Position numbers and translations under genes: made by a program | Origin: Planctomycetota bacterium | Lineage (GTDB): Bacteria > Planctomycetota > UBA1135 > GCA-002686595 | NCBI GenBank assembly: GCA_014238415.1 | Contig: JABABA010000025.1 | Location: 1 to 64,000 of the forward strand | Reading direction: 5' to 3' | DNA length: 64,000 nucleotides | The notes under the pieces: model-generated | Database searches by the model: none | What the model was told of the DNA's origin: nothing | The model's input: the letters and a program-made list of their open reading frames with translations, nothing else | In this document: positions 9,601 through 16,750 of the stretch, in pieces | Layout: the number at the start of each line of letters is the position of its first letter | How positions within the stretch are numbered: position 1 is the stretch's first letter

Positions 9601-9648
9601 TGATTGCAAGGTGGGAAGCAGAAGTAGGGGAATCAGAGTCAGGCTCAT
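6631..9648 (-). CDS. Secreted fungalysin-like (M36/thermolysin clan) metalloprotease with shared C-terminal module
   Basis: Large secreted protein (1005 aa). Seen: an N-terminal signal peptide (residues 1-15), an FTP/PepSY-like propeptide region (about 60-240), a short carboxypeptidase-regulatory-like beta domain (about 245-330), then the zinc site HELGH (His419, Glu420, His423) with third ligand Glu440 in GMGEGNSD, as in fungalysins. After it come a beta-sandwich (about 585-680), an immune-inhibitor-A/MAM-like region starting DHDFESGASGWSVG, and a terminal module of about 130 aa from YCVGSPNS to the end. That module is a divergent copy of the C-terminal domain found in five other secreted proteins of the window. 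The substrate is unknown, probably extracellular protein. Confidence 0.87.
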   Translation of the reverse strand: MSLTLIPLLLLPTLQSDFDLDGNFPQLEPALEVWRTNHGQQWQVRWDRGTGQAEILFGFNAAAPFEPADDSDWFGLTRAWTFEASPLLGIHPGELVNGEVSFLPLGMANGTDKMSVELHQEIGGVPVEGGFVNALFNIEGSLLSLANTTLPGLTGSSSSPSIDGAAAVARAQRFFRAETRLTPTSVSEPELLFARLEDQGRAYARLAWRVQVLAERSGFEPQGAIYMISADDGAFLRRDEAIHNLFDVTGRIDCLATAGIGSNDTVASETPLPVPFLRVVSSAGTVDTDADGNFNISGVNSAVNLTVSFLGDYSNVNNDQGTDYSVTFNNVQPNQANVLVMNPSPTEFLTAQANAFIHNGVVRDFIVTTSPGDTHGDFTVVSNVNLNDNCNAFYNGSSTNFFTSGGGCSNTAFSNVVAHELGHWLNSRYNTGNGGDGMGEGNSDVWAMYIYDSPIVGHGFFNGTGQIRNGTNTRQYCGDGNGGCYGQVHADGEVWMGAAWKVRAALQSNLGNVLGGQTADQLFMGWMNGYNQTQIDSIIEIQWLTLDDDDGAIGNGTPNYQEINSGFLAQGFPGYDLPFVVISGVTQLPDVPDNQGPYTVQATVVAGINPPLAGAMLHYSWSGTGYFQVPMTLVGSDLYEAQIPDFQGAAIVSYYISGTDSGGQSGSFPDGGGADPLTFNVGTRVVVADHDFESGASGWSVGAPNDATTGTWEVGNPIGTAAQPEDDHTPVGANCWFTGQGSIGGSLGENDVDGGTTTLISPVFDLSGGTAQQLTYWRWYSNQTGAAPQADTLLIDLSSNGGATWVAAEVVGPSGNQTTGGWIEHSVNVASVLTPTANMRLRVRASDLGSGSVVEAAFDDFEASYLVDPTSCPAPSTYCVGSPNSFGMGAIMSLGGSQNVDDNNFNLMVSGAVPGQFGLFYYGDAAASVPTGAGVRCVGGSLFRLPVLVIDPLGGAQVGLDFPSLPVGGGISNGETWYFSFWFRDPGFGGSTFNFANGAEVQFCP

Positions 9649-10250
9649 TGGAACTGGGGGTCAGTCGAAGGGAGAAGGTTCGGAATTCAGGGACGACACA
9701 AGAGCGTCAACGGTTCCCGCGGAACTCGCCGCCGAGGCCAAGGGCCCCATCCGGACCAGCATAGTGTGCCCTCCACCTAGCTTTCCCGCTCTACTGGGTC
9801 TCCATTCTCTCAACCTGCCAGTCGCCGCGAAGCGCTCCCGGACACGACCTGGACAGGACTCAGCGCCCCCGAGCGTCGAGAGCCAGGGGGGCTGGGACAC
9901 TGCCAGCAACGGTTTCCACAGGCGTTGCTCCGGGCCCATTGGCTGCGTGCTGCGAAGCCTCCACCATCGGCGAGAGTTCCAAGGGCACGGGCAACCCCAC
10001 CGTCTGCGGTTCCGCAGCAATTACCCCCTCAGGAGTCCCACCAGCCTGCAGCCCCAAGGCCAGCCCCACGCCGAGCATGGTGCTGAGCCAGGGAAAGGAA
10101 GAGGGAGCTTTGGGCCGGGAGAGCATGGCAGAATCGTTTGTAGCAACTCTGCCCCCCTCAAAACCAGCCCCCTGGGAGAATCCCTCCCGACCACGAAATC
10201 CAGCCGGACGCAGAGCGGAATCAGGGGCGCCGGGCCCCTATGCTGCCCCC
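9649..10250. other. Long intergenic region between the protease and mqnB
   Basis: About 600 bases between divergent genes. It must hold the promoters of the protease (leftward) and of mqnB (rightward). The only coding candidate is the weak 88-codon leftward frame listed separately. The rightward frames that span it look like mqnB read-through and antisense shadows. I saw no RNA gene, repeat or convincing hairpin. Confidence 0.5.
9860..10126 (-). CDS. Hypothetical small protein with one hydrophobic segment
   Basis: An 88-codon frame with ATG start. Seen: a polar N-terminus, a hydrophobic stretch (about residues 13-29) that could be a signal peptide or membrane anchor, then a Pro/Ala/Gly/Val-rich tail with no recognisable domain. 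Third codon positions are only moderately GC-rich, so coding is not assured. It lies upstream of, and in the same direction as, the protease gene. No function is suggested. It may be spurious. Confidence 0.3.
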   Translation of the reverse strand: MLSRPKAPSSFPWLSTMLGVGLALGLQAGGTPEGVIAAEPQTVGLPVPLELSPMVEASQHAANGPGATPVETVAGSVPAPLALDARGR

Positions 10251-10919
10251 ATGGCCAAAAGCCCCGGTGCCCCTACCCTGATCCTGATACCCACCCCATT
10301 GGAAGCACAGGGCCTTGAGCACGCAGGGGGCCTGGGCCCAGGCAAGGGTCTGGTGGAGTGTGCAGGTTTCGGACCACTCACCGCCGCCGCGCGCTGCGCG
10401 GGATTGATCGAGCGCCTCATCCCTCGCCGGGTGCTCCTCCTGGGCATTGCCGGAACCTTGGACCCAGACACGCTACCCGTGGGCACGGCACAGCGGGCGG
10501 CCAAGGTCCTGCTCGACGGAATCGGCGCCGGAGAAGGCCCAGAGCGACTGGGTCCCAGAGCCATGGGCCTGCCCCAGTGGGACCCAGGAGAGGGCACCCC
10601 GCCTCTCTATGACGAACTCTCCTTGGAGGGGGGTGAAGGTCGACTTCTGACGGTCTGCGCGGCCAGCGCGAACCCCACTCAAGCTCTTGAACGCCGGGAA
10701 CGATTCGCCGCCCAGGCGGAGGACATGGAGGGGTTTGGTGTCGCCTTGGCATGCTCCCTGGCCGGTGTTCCTCTGACCATCGTACGCGGAATCTCCAACC
10801 GCGCGGGTGAGCGGGACACAACCAGGTGGCGCGTGCAAGATGCTCTGACCGCCGCCCGCAAACTGGCTTTGGTGACTCTTGAGCAAGAAGCCGACGGAGA
10901 TGGCTTCCCTGCCCCATAA
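10251..10919 (+). CDS. mqnB: Futalosine hydrolase
   Basis: Enzyme of the futalosine route to menaquinone: it removes adenine (or hypoxanthine) from the nucleoside intermediate. The product is 222 aa from ATG 10251; the frame is open much further upstream, but homology begins here. Seen: a nucleoside-phosphorylase-like fold with ILIPTPLEAQ at the N-terminus, LLLGIAGTL, the substrate-pocket region QAEDMEGFGVALA, and the typical C-terminal VRGISNRAGERDTTRW. mqnD follows after 9 bases in the same direction, which supports the assignment. Other mqn genes are not in the window. Confidence 0.9.
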   Translation: MAKSPGAPTLILIPTPLEAQGLEHAGGLGPGKGLVECAGFGPLTAAARCAGLIERLIPRRVLLLGIAGTLDPDTLPVGTAQRAAKVLLDGIGAGEGPERLGPRAMGLPQWDPGEGTPPLYDELSLEGGEGRLLTVCAASANPTQALERRERFAAQAEDMEGFGVALACSLAGVPLTIVRGISNRAGERDTTRWRVQDALTAARKLALVTLEQEADGDGFPAP

Positions 10920-10928
10920 GACTTCCTC

Positions 10929-11783
10929 GTGACCTCCTTGCACATCGGGCTCTCCACATGCCCCAACGACACCTTCCTCTTCCACGGCCTGCTTGTGGGC
11001 GCAGTGCCCACACCCGGATTGGAGTTACAGTTCGAATTACTCGACATCGAGAAACTCAACCAAGGACTGCTGGCCGGGAGCTTTGATGTGGCCAAGGGCT
11101 CTTATGCACTGGCCCTCTCCCAAGCGGACCAGTTGACTGTGCTGCCCGTGGGATCTGCACTTGGTTCGGGCAATGGTCCTCTCCTCTTGGCGAGGGAAGA
11201 GGGCTTGCTGCCGAGCCCAGGACTGCACCTCCTGGCACCTGGGGAACACACCACTGCAACCCTGCTGTTGCGCTTGTTTCACGGTCAGGAACTAGCCCAC
11301 ATGCGAGTGGAGCAGGTGCTCTTCTCCACGGTCGCCCCGGCCCTCTTGGCGGGGGACTGCGACCTGGGCCTTTGCATCCACGAGGGACGCTTCACCTTCC
11401 GAGAGCAGGGACTTGTGTGCTTGGAAGACCTGGGACAGCGCTGGGAAACCGAAACCTCAGAACGCCTGCCCCTGGGAGGGTTGTTCGCCAGGCGCAACCT
11501 GGACGAGGCTCTGCTGCAGGCCCTGACCCAGGCCCTGCTGGCCAGCTTGGATTATGGACTGGCCCATCGGGAGGAAGCTCTTCGCAGCATGCGCCAGTAC
11601 GCCCAGGAATTCAGTGATCAGGTGCTTTGGCAGCATGTGGACCTCTATGTAAACCAGTGGACCCGAGACCTGGGGACCGCAGGCCAGCGAGCTGTGAGGA
11701 TACTGGGAGAACGAGCGCAAGCAGCGGGGCTGATGCCCCCCGCCAGCAATCTCGAGGTGTGGCAGCCCAAGCAGGGCGCCTAA
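10929..11783 (+). CDS. mqnD: 1,4-dihydroxy-6-naphthoate synthase
   Basis: Converts cyclic dehypoxanthinyl futalosine to 1,4-dihydroxy-6-naphthoate in the futalosine menaquinone pathway. The product is 284 aa from a GTG start 9 bases after mqnB. Seen: the family signature HIGLSTCPNDTFLFHGLL at the N-terminus, the periplasmic-binding-protein-like two-domain fold, DVAKGSYALAL and the GSGNGPLL segment. With mqnB this forms a two-gene menaquinone operon. It implies a menaquinone-dependent respiratory chain made without the classical Men enzymes. Confidence 0.93.
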   Translation: MTSLHIGLSTCPNDTFLFHGLLVGAVPTPGLELQFELLDIEKLNQGLLAGSFDVAKGSYALALSQADQLTVLPVGSALGSGNGPLLLAREEGLLPSPGLHLLAPGEHTTATLLLRLFHGQELAHMRVEQVLFSTVAPALLAGDCDLGLCIHEGRFTFREQGLVCLEDLGQRWETETSERLPLGGLFARRNLDEALLQALTQALLASLDYGLAHREEALRSMRQYAQEFSDQVLWQHVDLYVNQWTRDLGTAGQRAVRILGERAQAAGLMPPASNLEVWQPKQGA

Positions 11784-11849
11784 AAGCCAACCCCAAAAGG
11801 AACGCGCACATCCCCCCGTTCTGGGGAACGCGCGCGATGCACTCAAATC

Positions 11850-11864
11850 GGGCCCCTGGGGCCC
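11850..11864 (+). terminator. Possible terminator hairpin after mqnD
   Basis: A perfect GC inverted repeat, GGGCCCC-T-GGGGCCC, lies 67 bases after the mqnD stop, and CCCC(GTTCT)GGGG lies just before it. The stem must open to a 5-base loop to form. It is followed by CTCTTC rather than a clean T run. It sits between the convergent mqnD and histone-like genes and could serve both. Weak evidence. Confidence 0.4.
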
Positions 11865-11883
11865 CTCTTCAGTGTTCGAGAAG

Positions 11884-12081
11884 TCAGGCGCCAGCGTTTC
11901 CGCCGCCGCCGGAATCCCGCAGTTCAAGCATTTCCTTGCGCAGCACACCTGCAAGGTTCTTGACCGCCATCATGGATTTGCGCACGCGGGCGCAGGCGGC
12001 CTTGTTGCCTTCAGTAGCCTTTTGGATGTCCGCACGCGTCTCCTCGATCACGGAGCTGAGCTTGTCAAAGTTGGCAGTCAT
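11884..12081 (-). CDS. Histone H1-like Hc1 family DNA-binding protein
   Basis: Small protein of 65 aa, missed by many length cut-offs. Seen: an N-terminal helix, then EGNKAACARVRKSMMAVKNL followed by an LRKEM segment, matching the conserved GNKAAGTRxRKxLxxIKxLxxxLRKE core of Hc1-type histone H1-like proteins known from chlamydiae and planctomycetes. The usual long lysine/alanine-rich C-terminal tail is absent; here it ends in a short Gly/Asn/Ala tail. Role (known for the family): nucleoid-associated DNA binding and compaction. It is convergent with mqnD. The family call rests on this core motif. Confidence 0.72.
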   Translation of the reverse strand: MTANFDKLSSVIEETRADIQKATEGNKAACARVRKSMMAVKNLAGVLRKEMLELRDSGGGGNAGA

Positions 12082-12350
12082 GTTGAGATCTGGTCTGGGG
12101 GTTATCCCAGGGCAGGGACGCCCTGGAGGGTTTGATTGCTCTAGGAGACACCTAGAGGGCGGTCGGGATCAAGCCAGAAAACGGGACAGGGGGCGGCTGA
12201 GGGGGGGTCAGATCCTAATAATCGGGACCCGAGACCACCCTAACCCATGACCTGGCAAGCACTTAGACTCAGAAAGCAGATCCAGAAAAAATGCCCTTCT
12301 AAAAGGCCCTCAAAGGCCCATTGCGACCACCGTGAAGGCCCCCCGCCCCC

Positions 12351-12848
12351 CTAGGGGCCCGTGGGATCGTCCGCCACGCCACCCAATTGGAGCACCCGGC
12401 GCCATTCCTTGACGCTCACGGGCTGCACCGAGAGGCGCTGACCACGTTGCACCAGGGCCATACCGGCCAGGCTCCTTTCCTGCTTCAGGTCCCCCAGGAA
12501 GAGGGGCTTGGGCAGGGCCTGCACCCCCTGAATGGTCACCTGAACCCAACGCGGGTCCTTGGGATCGCTGCCAGCGTCGTAGCCCTTGCTGCCCTCTTCA
12601 AACTGCGTAGGGTCCGGATGCCCAGGGCGGGTCACCTTGGCCAGTCCCACAATCGATGGTGCCTTTCCGCCTGAGTGGTAGTACAGCACCCCGTCTCCGA
12701 CCGCAACGTCGTCGCGCATGAGGTTTCGCGCCTGATAATTGCGCACCCCATCCCAGCCCGTGCGCTTGCCCCGGGCGCGGAGCAGGTCCTCGAAGGAGAA
12801 CACACCGGGTTCGCTCTTGAACAACCAAAAACGGCGGGGGGAAGCCAT
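12351..12848 (-). CDS. EVE domain protein (YTH/PUA-like fold)
   Basis: Stand-alone EVE domain of 165 aa. Seen: the opening FWLFKSEPGVFSFEDL, TGWDGVRNYQARNLMRDDVAVGD and VLYYHSG, all standard for this family, which includes thymocyte nuclear protein 1. Known: EVE domains resemble YTH and PUA domains and are thought to bind modified bases in RNA or DNA. The substrate here is not known. It lies 39 bases downstream of the first GNAT gene on the same strand, so it may be co-transcribed with the two acetyltransferases. Confidence 0.9.
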   Translation of the reverse strand: MASPRRFWLFKSEPGVFSFEDLLRARGKRTGWDGVRNYQARNLMRDDVAVGDGVLYYHSGGKAPSIVGLAKVTRPGHPDPTQFEEGSKGYDAGSDPKDPRWVQVTIQGVQALPKPLFLGDLKQERSLAGMALVQRGQRLSVQPVSVKEWRRVLQLGGVADDPTGP

Positions 12849-12887
12849 GGGTGAAGATCCTAGGGCCAGCGCTCGCCAATGTGTAGC

Positions 12888-13925
12888 TCAAACCCGGGGG
12901 TGAACAGACTTCGGTGAGCGCCCCAAAAAATGTGCGTCCCCCATAGACCATGGCCAAGCACAGCGCAGAGCTTCCAGGTCCAGAACGCGACGACTCCAAG
13001 CCTCTTCCGATGCGCGCCCCTCGGGGGCCAGAGCCGCCGGCCTCACCAAGAGATCCAGGGTACTTGGCATGAGGCGCAGCCCCGCTGCCACCCAAACATC
13101 AAACGCCGGCTGCCAGGAAGGCAAGGCCAAGGACAATTCGCAGCCCTGTGCCTTGGCCTCTTGGGCCAGGCCAAGGACCAGGCTCTCCCCGGCCCTCGCC
13201 CCATCCGGCGCAACCCAGAACTCCAATACCGGCACTGTTGAACTGGAAGTCTCGGATCCCAACGCGGACTGCGCAGGTCCCACCACCGCCAGGGCAGACA
13301 ACTCTCCCCTCTCAAGAACTCCCCGCGCGCCATGACCGCCTCCCGGCGCACGGCCGTAGCGCCAATCCAGCCAAGCAGAACTCCGCCGGGGAACCCAGGC
13401 GCTCTCCGGGGCGCAGTGTCGCATGAACTCAGCAGCGTTTTCATCCAGATCCACGGTTTGAATATCAGTCTCGCTAACGCTCAACTGCTCGAAAGGCAGT
13501 CCCTCAAGCGTGGACCAGCAGCACAATCGCTCGAAGCCCAAGGGGAAATCAGACGCGGGGTCCTGGGTGTCAAACCAGGCGACCACCACTCCCTCGGGAC
13601 TGTCCTGCCCACGCAAGAAGGTCTCTTCCAGACCGCGCACCAACTCCACAGCCCGTTCCCGATCGATACCCGGAGCCACCAGGGGACGGCCCCACTCAAA
13701 CATGGGTGGCCGCTCATGAGGAAGTGGATCCCCCAGCTCGACCACCGGCAAAAGCGCCAGAAGGCTCCCCCCCTCGCAGGCGACCAAGGAACGCACGGAC
13801 CGGGCGGAATCCAAAAGCAACCACTCAAGCAGGTGCCCCTGGGGCGTGCAATCCCAGGCCAGGATCGAAGCCACATCACGGGCCTCTATGGCCCTGATCG
13901 AAGCGGTGCTCGGGGAGTCTTGCAT
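12888..13925 (-). CDS. GNAT-like acyltransferase, second gene of a tandem pair
   Basis: Protein of 345 aa with two GNAT-like halves. Seen: WVPRRSSAWLDWRYGRAPGG, the RxxxWLxWRY signature of GNAT proteins often found near cell-surface polysaccharide genes, followed by a strand segment VLEFWVAPD and an acyl-CoA-like helix region. The start is set at ATG 13925 because it overlaps the stop of the preceding gene as TGATG; an upstream ATG at 13973 would lie inside that gene. It is similar in layout to its upstream neighbour, which suggests an old tandem duplication. The acyl acceptor is unknown. Confidence 0.62.
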   Translation of the reverse strand: MQDSPSTASIRAIEARDVASILAWDCTPQGHLLEWLLLDSARSVRSLVACEGGSLLALLPVVELGDPLPHERPPMFEWGRPLVAPGIDRERAVELVRGLEETFLRGQDSPEGVVVAWFDTQDPASDFPLGFERLCCWSTLEGLPFEQLSVSETDIQTVDLDENAAEFMRHCAPESAWVPRRSSAWLDWRYGRAPGGGHGARGVLERGELSALAVVGPAQSALGSETSSSTVPVLEFWVAPDGARAGESLVLGLAQEAKAQGCELSLALPSWQPAFDVWVAAGLRLMPSTLDLLVRPAALAPEGRASEEAWSRRVLDLEALRCAWPWSMGDAHFLGRSPKSVHPRV

Positions 13926-14908
13926 CAAACCAGATCCGTATCCCCCAGAGTCCAGCGCAAGCGACGGGCCCAATCGTGAACGGGTCGTGCAGGGTCAAAG
14001 GAACGACCCACCATGCAGTACTCTGAACGCCCCACGCGCCAACCCCGCTTCTGGGCGTCAGCCAATTCCGGACCGTGCTCACCGCTGGCACCAACCAGAT
14101 GGGTCACGCCACCCGCAAGAGCGCGGGTTCCCAGCCAGTGATCCAATGCAAACTCCCCCGCTTCGTCCCCTGGCACACAGAAACGATCACAGACCAAGGC
14201 CACGCGTTCGCCGGACCAGGTCGTTACCCGCAGCACGGCCCAACCAACAAGATCCTCTCCCCGCCGCAACAAGCACTTCGCGTACTTCACATCCGGCCTT
14301 TCATCAAAACGCCAACGCAAGAACTCTGCGTCGCGCAAGAACGGTACACCCAGTTTCCCCGCGTGTTCGGCAAACAAGAGTGCCAGATCCTCCGGCCAGT
14401 CAGCGTCCTGCTCAAGGCAAAGGTCACCCGCAACCTCAGCCCGCGCAGCATCTTCAGCGGAAATCCCGAGCCGCCAAAACTCCTGCAGCACGCTGTACCC
14501 CATATACGCCCGACCAATGCGCCAGGCGGGACGCACGGGAAAGCCATAACAAAGGACAAAGCCATCAGGCTCAGGCAGACAAGTGCGTTTCACAAAGCCC
14601 TCGCAGGCCAGGGTGAAAGCCCGCACCCTGCCGAGCAGGCCCAAATCCTGAGCAGCGAAGGTATCCACCACCTGGGCCACGGGCAGCCGCTGGCCCTCCC
14701 AGAGAACTGCAGTCCCCAGGGAGGCGTAGTGGGCCTGTACGCAACCTTCAGAATCCAGCAGGGTCTCCGCAGGAGCTCCACCCGGCACCCCTTCAGTGCG
14801 CCAACTCCACTCCTCCCCACTGCGGGGCCGATGTGCGGAATCCAGTGCAGCGAAGGCCCCCTCAAATGCAGCCTTGAGAGCGGGAGTGATCTCGACGGAG
14901 GGTCCCAT
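13925..14908 (-). CDS. GNAT family acetyltransferase
   Basis: Protein of 327 aa. Seen: GVPFLRDAEFLRWRFDERPD and CLLRRGEDLVGWAVLRV, a GNAT pattern of a WR(F/Y) element followed by the beta strands of the acetyl-CoA site. The start is set at ATG 14908 (MGPSVEITPALK). The frame runs on to 15067, but that would run through the tRNA gene at 15014-15111. Translation is coupled to the next GNAT gene by TGATG. The substrate is unknown; related genes are often linked to envelope glycan modification (inference). Confidence 0.68.
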   Translation of the reverse strand: MGPSVEITPALKAAFEGAFAALDSAHRPRSGEEWSWRTEGVPGGAPAETLLDSEGCVQAHYASLGTAVLWEGQRLPVAQVVDTFAAQDLGLLGRVRAFTLACEGFVKRTCLPEPDGFVLCYGFPVRPAWRIGRAYMGYSVLQEFWRLGISAEDAARAEVAGDLCLEQDADWPEDLALLFAEHAGKLGVPFLRDAEFLRWRFDERPDVKYAKCLLRRGEDLVGWAVLRVTTWSGERVALVCDRFCVPGDEAGEFALDHWLGTRALAGGVTHLVGASGEHGPELADAQKRGWRVGRSEYCMVGRSFDPARPVHDWARRLRWTLGDTDLV

Positions 14909-15013
14909 GGGCTCATCCTCGGCTTTTGGAGAAGAGAAAGAAAGGACCTCCTGGAGGATCCACGCCCTGGATATGCACACCAGACCCATCAGTTCCCACG
15001 AGCATGAACAAGA

Positions 15014-15111
15014 TGGCGGGAGTGCATGGGAATCGAACCCACCGGTCACGCTGTTCACGCAACCCAACCGGCTTTGAAGGCCGGGCGGAACACCAGCTCC
15101 GATCCACTCCC
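15014..15111 (-). tRNA. selC: tRNA-Sec (anticodon UCA)
   Basis: A 98-base selenocysteine tRNA on the minus strand. Seen: 5' acceptor side GGGAGTGG against 3' GCACTCCC, with the first seven pairs perfect and the eighth a G-G mismatch. The D arm is CGGAG/TTCCG. The anticodon arm is CCGGC-CTTCAAA-GCCGG with anticodon TCA. A long extra arm of about 20 bases follows, then a T arm with TTCGATT, discriminator G and an encoded CCA (15014-15016). The long acceptor, long variable arm and UCA anticodon together identify tRNA-Sec. selD and selA lie a few kb upstream on the same strand, and selD itself needs this tRNA. Confidence 0.93.
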
Positions 15112-15202
15112 ACTTGGGGCGAGCAGCATAGCGTTGACATGGGGCCCTGGGTCACCATGCGATCGGCTCCCTAGCAGATCTCTTGCGCCCATGAACTTGG
15201 AC

Positions 15203-16747
15203 CTACGCCTCTCGAGGAGGCAACAAGCGTCCCGGAGATCCGTGACCCAAGCCAGTCGGCAATCCACCCGCCCATCGGCGCTGGCGCAAGACCCCATCCT
15301 GCAGGCCTTCGATCCCCACACTGAAGGGCAAGCCAGCGGGGCAATCATCGAAGCCCCCCGGCAAAATCAACTCCACCCCCGGCGCACCCCGCTGCACGCT
15401 TTGCCCCAGCCGCCCCACCAACACAGCACCTTCAAGACCTCCCGTATGTTCTATCCGCAGGGAAAGCCGTTGGCCCGTGCGCCGCAAGATCACACTGGCG
15501 GGACGATCCCCCGCACTCTCCGCCAAGAGAGTCAATCTCGCAGTCAGTGGTTCCGCCCAGACCCTGCGCTCGCGCACGAGAGGCGCGTCCAATAGCAGGC
15601 GTCCGCCGGCAGCGAGGTTGCCCTGCCCCGGCCAGAGGTTGCCCTGCCAACTGATCGCCGCGCCAATCAATGGATCGGGTCCCGGAGAGCGGCTGCCTCC
15701 GTCCAGACGAAAGGGAATCTGCAACGTCTCGCCCACCGAAACGGTAGCCGCGTGGGGTAATCCTTCCACATCGAAAGCTCCCCCACGACTGAAGAACCCA
15801 AGCCGCACTTCAATGGGAACGGGCAGGGGATTGCTGAAGCTCACGCTGCTGTTCCAGCGACCAAACCACTCCCCGCGCTCACGATCCTCGGCACTCAAGC
15901 CTTCGGGTATCACCAACAGGTGCGGCACCTCCAGAGGCCACTCTTTCAGGTCCGGCACCAACCGCTTGAGTGCACGAGCCGCCAGAGCCCGATGGGGTTC
16001 ATTGGTGTTGAAACCCGTGAATTCTCCGTCGCAAACCCTGAGGAGGTCCGCCGGGCTGTCGATGGACCAGGCCCAACGCTCCAGGCCGCGGGGCAGCCGC
16101 TGCCACGCCTCATGGTTCCAGCCTCCAGGGCCTACCCCCAGGGCACCGAAACGGTGTTCTGCCAATTGAGAGATCACGCGATCATCAACCTGATCCGCCA
16201 GCAGCATCCCCATTGGACTGTTGGCGGGCAATCTTGCCAACTCCTCCCCATCGAAGGACGCGATGCGCAAGTCCACCCGAGGACCGATGTCCTCCAGCCG
16301 CCCGAGCAGAGTCTGCAGAAGCCCGCGCTCCTTGATCTCGATCATGTGCATGGCAGGTCGACCATCAAGCAAAGCCAACTCCAGAGCCTCGTCCAGGAGC
16401 GGCAAGGGTTCTCCGCGGTGATTGCGGGAATGCCAGCCACCAGCATCGACTCCCATCAGGGAAGCAAGGTTTCGCTTGCCAAGCTCGCCATGGCTGTCGG
16501 TGGTGCGCTCCAAAGTCGCGTCGTGCAACAGCACCAGCTCACCTCCGGCACAGGCGCGCAGGTCGTACTCGATCCCATCGAGCCCCACATCCAGCGCGCG
16601 CCGTAGAGAGACCAGAGTATTTTCGGGAGCCTCACGGGGGGAACCCCGATGTCCCAAGATCAGAGGTGGCGGCCCCACAAACTGCCCTGCAGGAAACAGT
16701 TGGTCGTGATCCCAAAATGGATCGGAAGCGAACTCGGAGCTCTTCAA
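15203..16747 (-). CDS. Glycerophosphodiester phosphodiesterase with C-terminal beta-domain extension
   Basis: Protein of 514 aa, about twice the length of a minimal GDPD. Seen: the GDPD TIM-barrel in the first ~260 residues with ILGHRGSPREAPENT, GIEYDLRAC and LLHDATLERTTD, which supply the catalytic His pair and the metal-binding Glu/Asp. The barrel is followed by about 240 residues of beta-rich sequence without a known domain. No signal peptide is visible. The start is probably TTG at 16747, 3 bases after the stop of the propeller lipoprotein gene; no nearby ATG is in frame. Expected reaction: hydrolysis of glycerophosphodiesters to sn-glycerol 3-phosphate and an alcohol. Confidence 0.83.
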   Translation of the reverse strand: MKSSEFASDPFWDHDQLFPAGQFVGPPPLILGHRGSPREAPENTLVSLRRALDVGLDGIEYDLRACAGGELVLLHDATLERTTDSHGELGKRNLASLMGVDAGGWHSRNHRGEPLPLLDEALELALLDGRPAMHMIEIKERGLLQTLLGRLEDIGPRVDLRIASFDGEELARLPANSPMGMLLADQVDDRVISQLAEHRFGALGVGPGGWNHEAWQRLPRGLERWAWSIDSPADLLRVCDGEFTGFNTNEPHRALAARALKRLVPDLKEWPLEVPHLLVIPEGLSAEDRERGEWFGRWNSSVSFSNPLPVPIEVRLGFFSRGGAFDVEGLPHAATVSVGETLQIPFRLDGGSRSPGPDPLIGAAISWQGNLWPGQGNLAAGGRLLLDAPLVRERRVWAEPLTARLTLLAESAGDRPASVILRRTGQRLSLRIEHTGGLEGAVLVGRLGQSVQRGAPGVELILPGGFDDCPAGLPFSVGIEGLQDGVLRQRRWAGGLPTGLGHGSPGRLLPPREA

Positions 16748-16750
16748 CGG

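Noticed and set aside
14075..15007. A 310-codon frame on the plus strand opposite the GNAT gene
   Set aside because: Compositional shadow with low-complexity His/Pro/Gln-rich sequence; the minus-strand gene has the GNAT pattern and a coupled neighbour.
14909..15067. N-terminal extension of the GNAT gene to ATG 15067
   Set aside because: The extension would translate through the tRNA-Sec gene; the start at 14908 is preferred.
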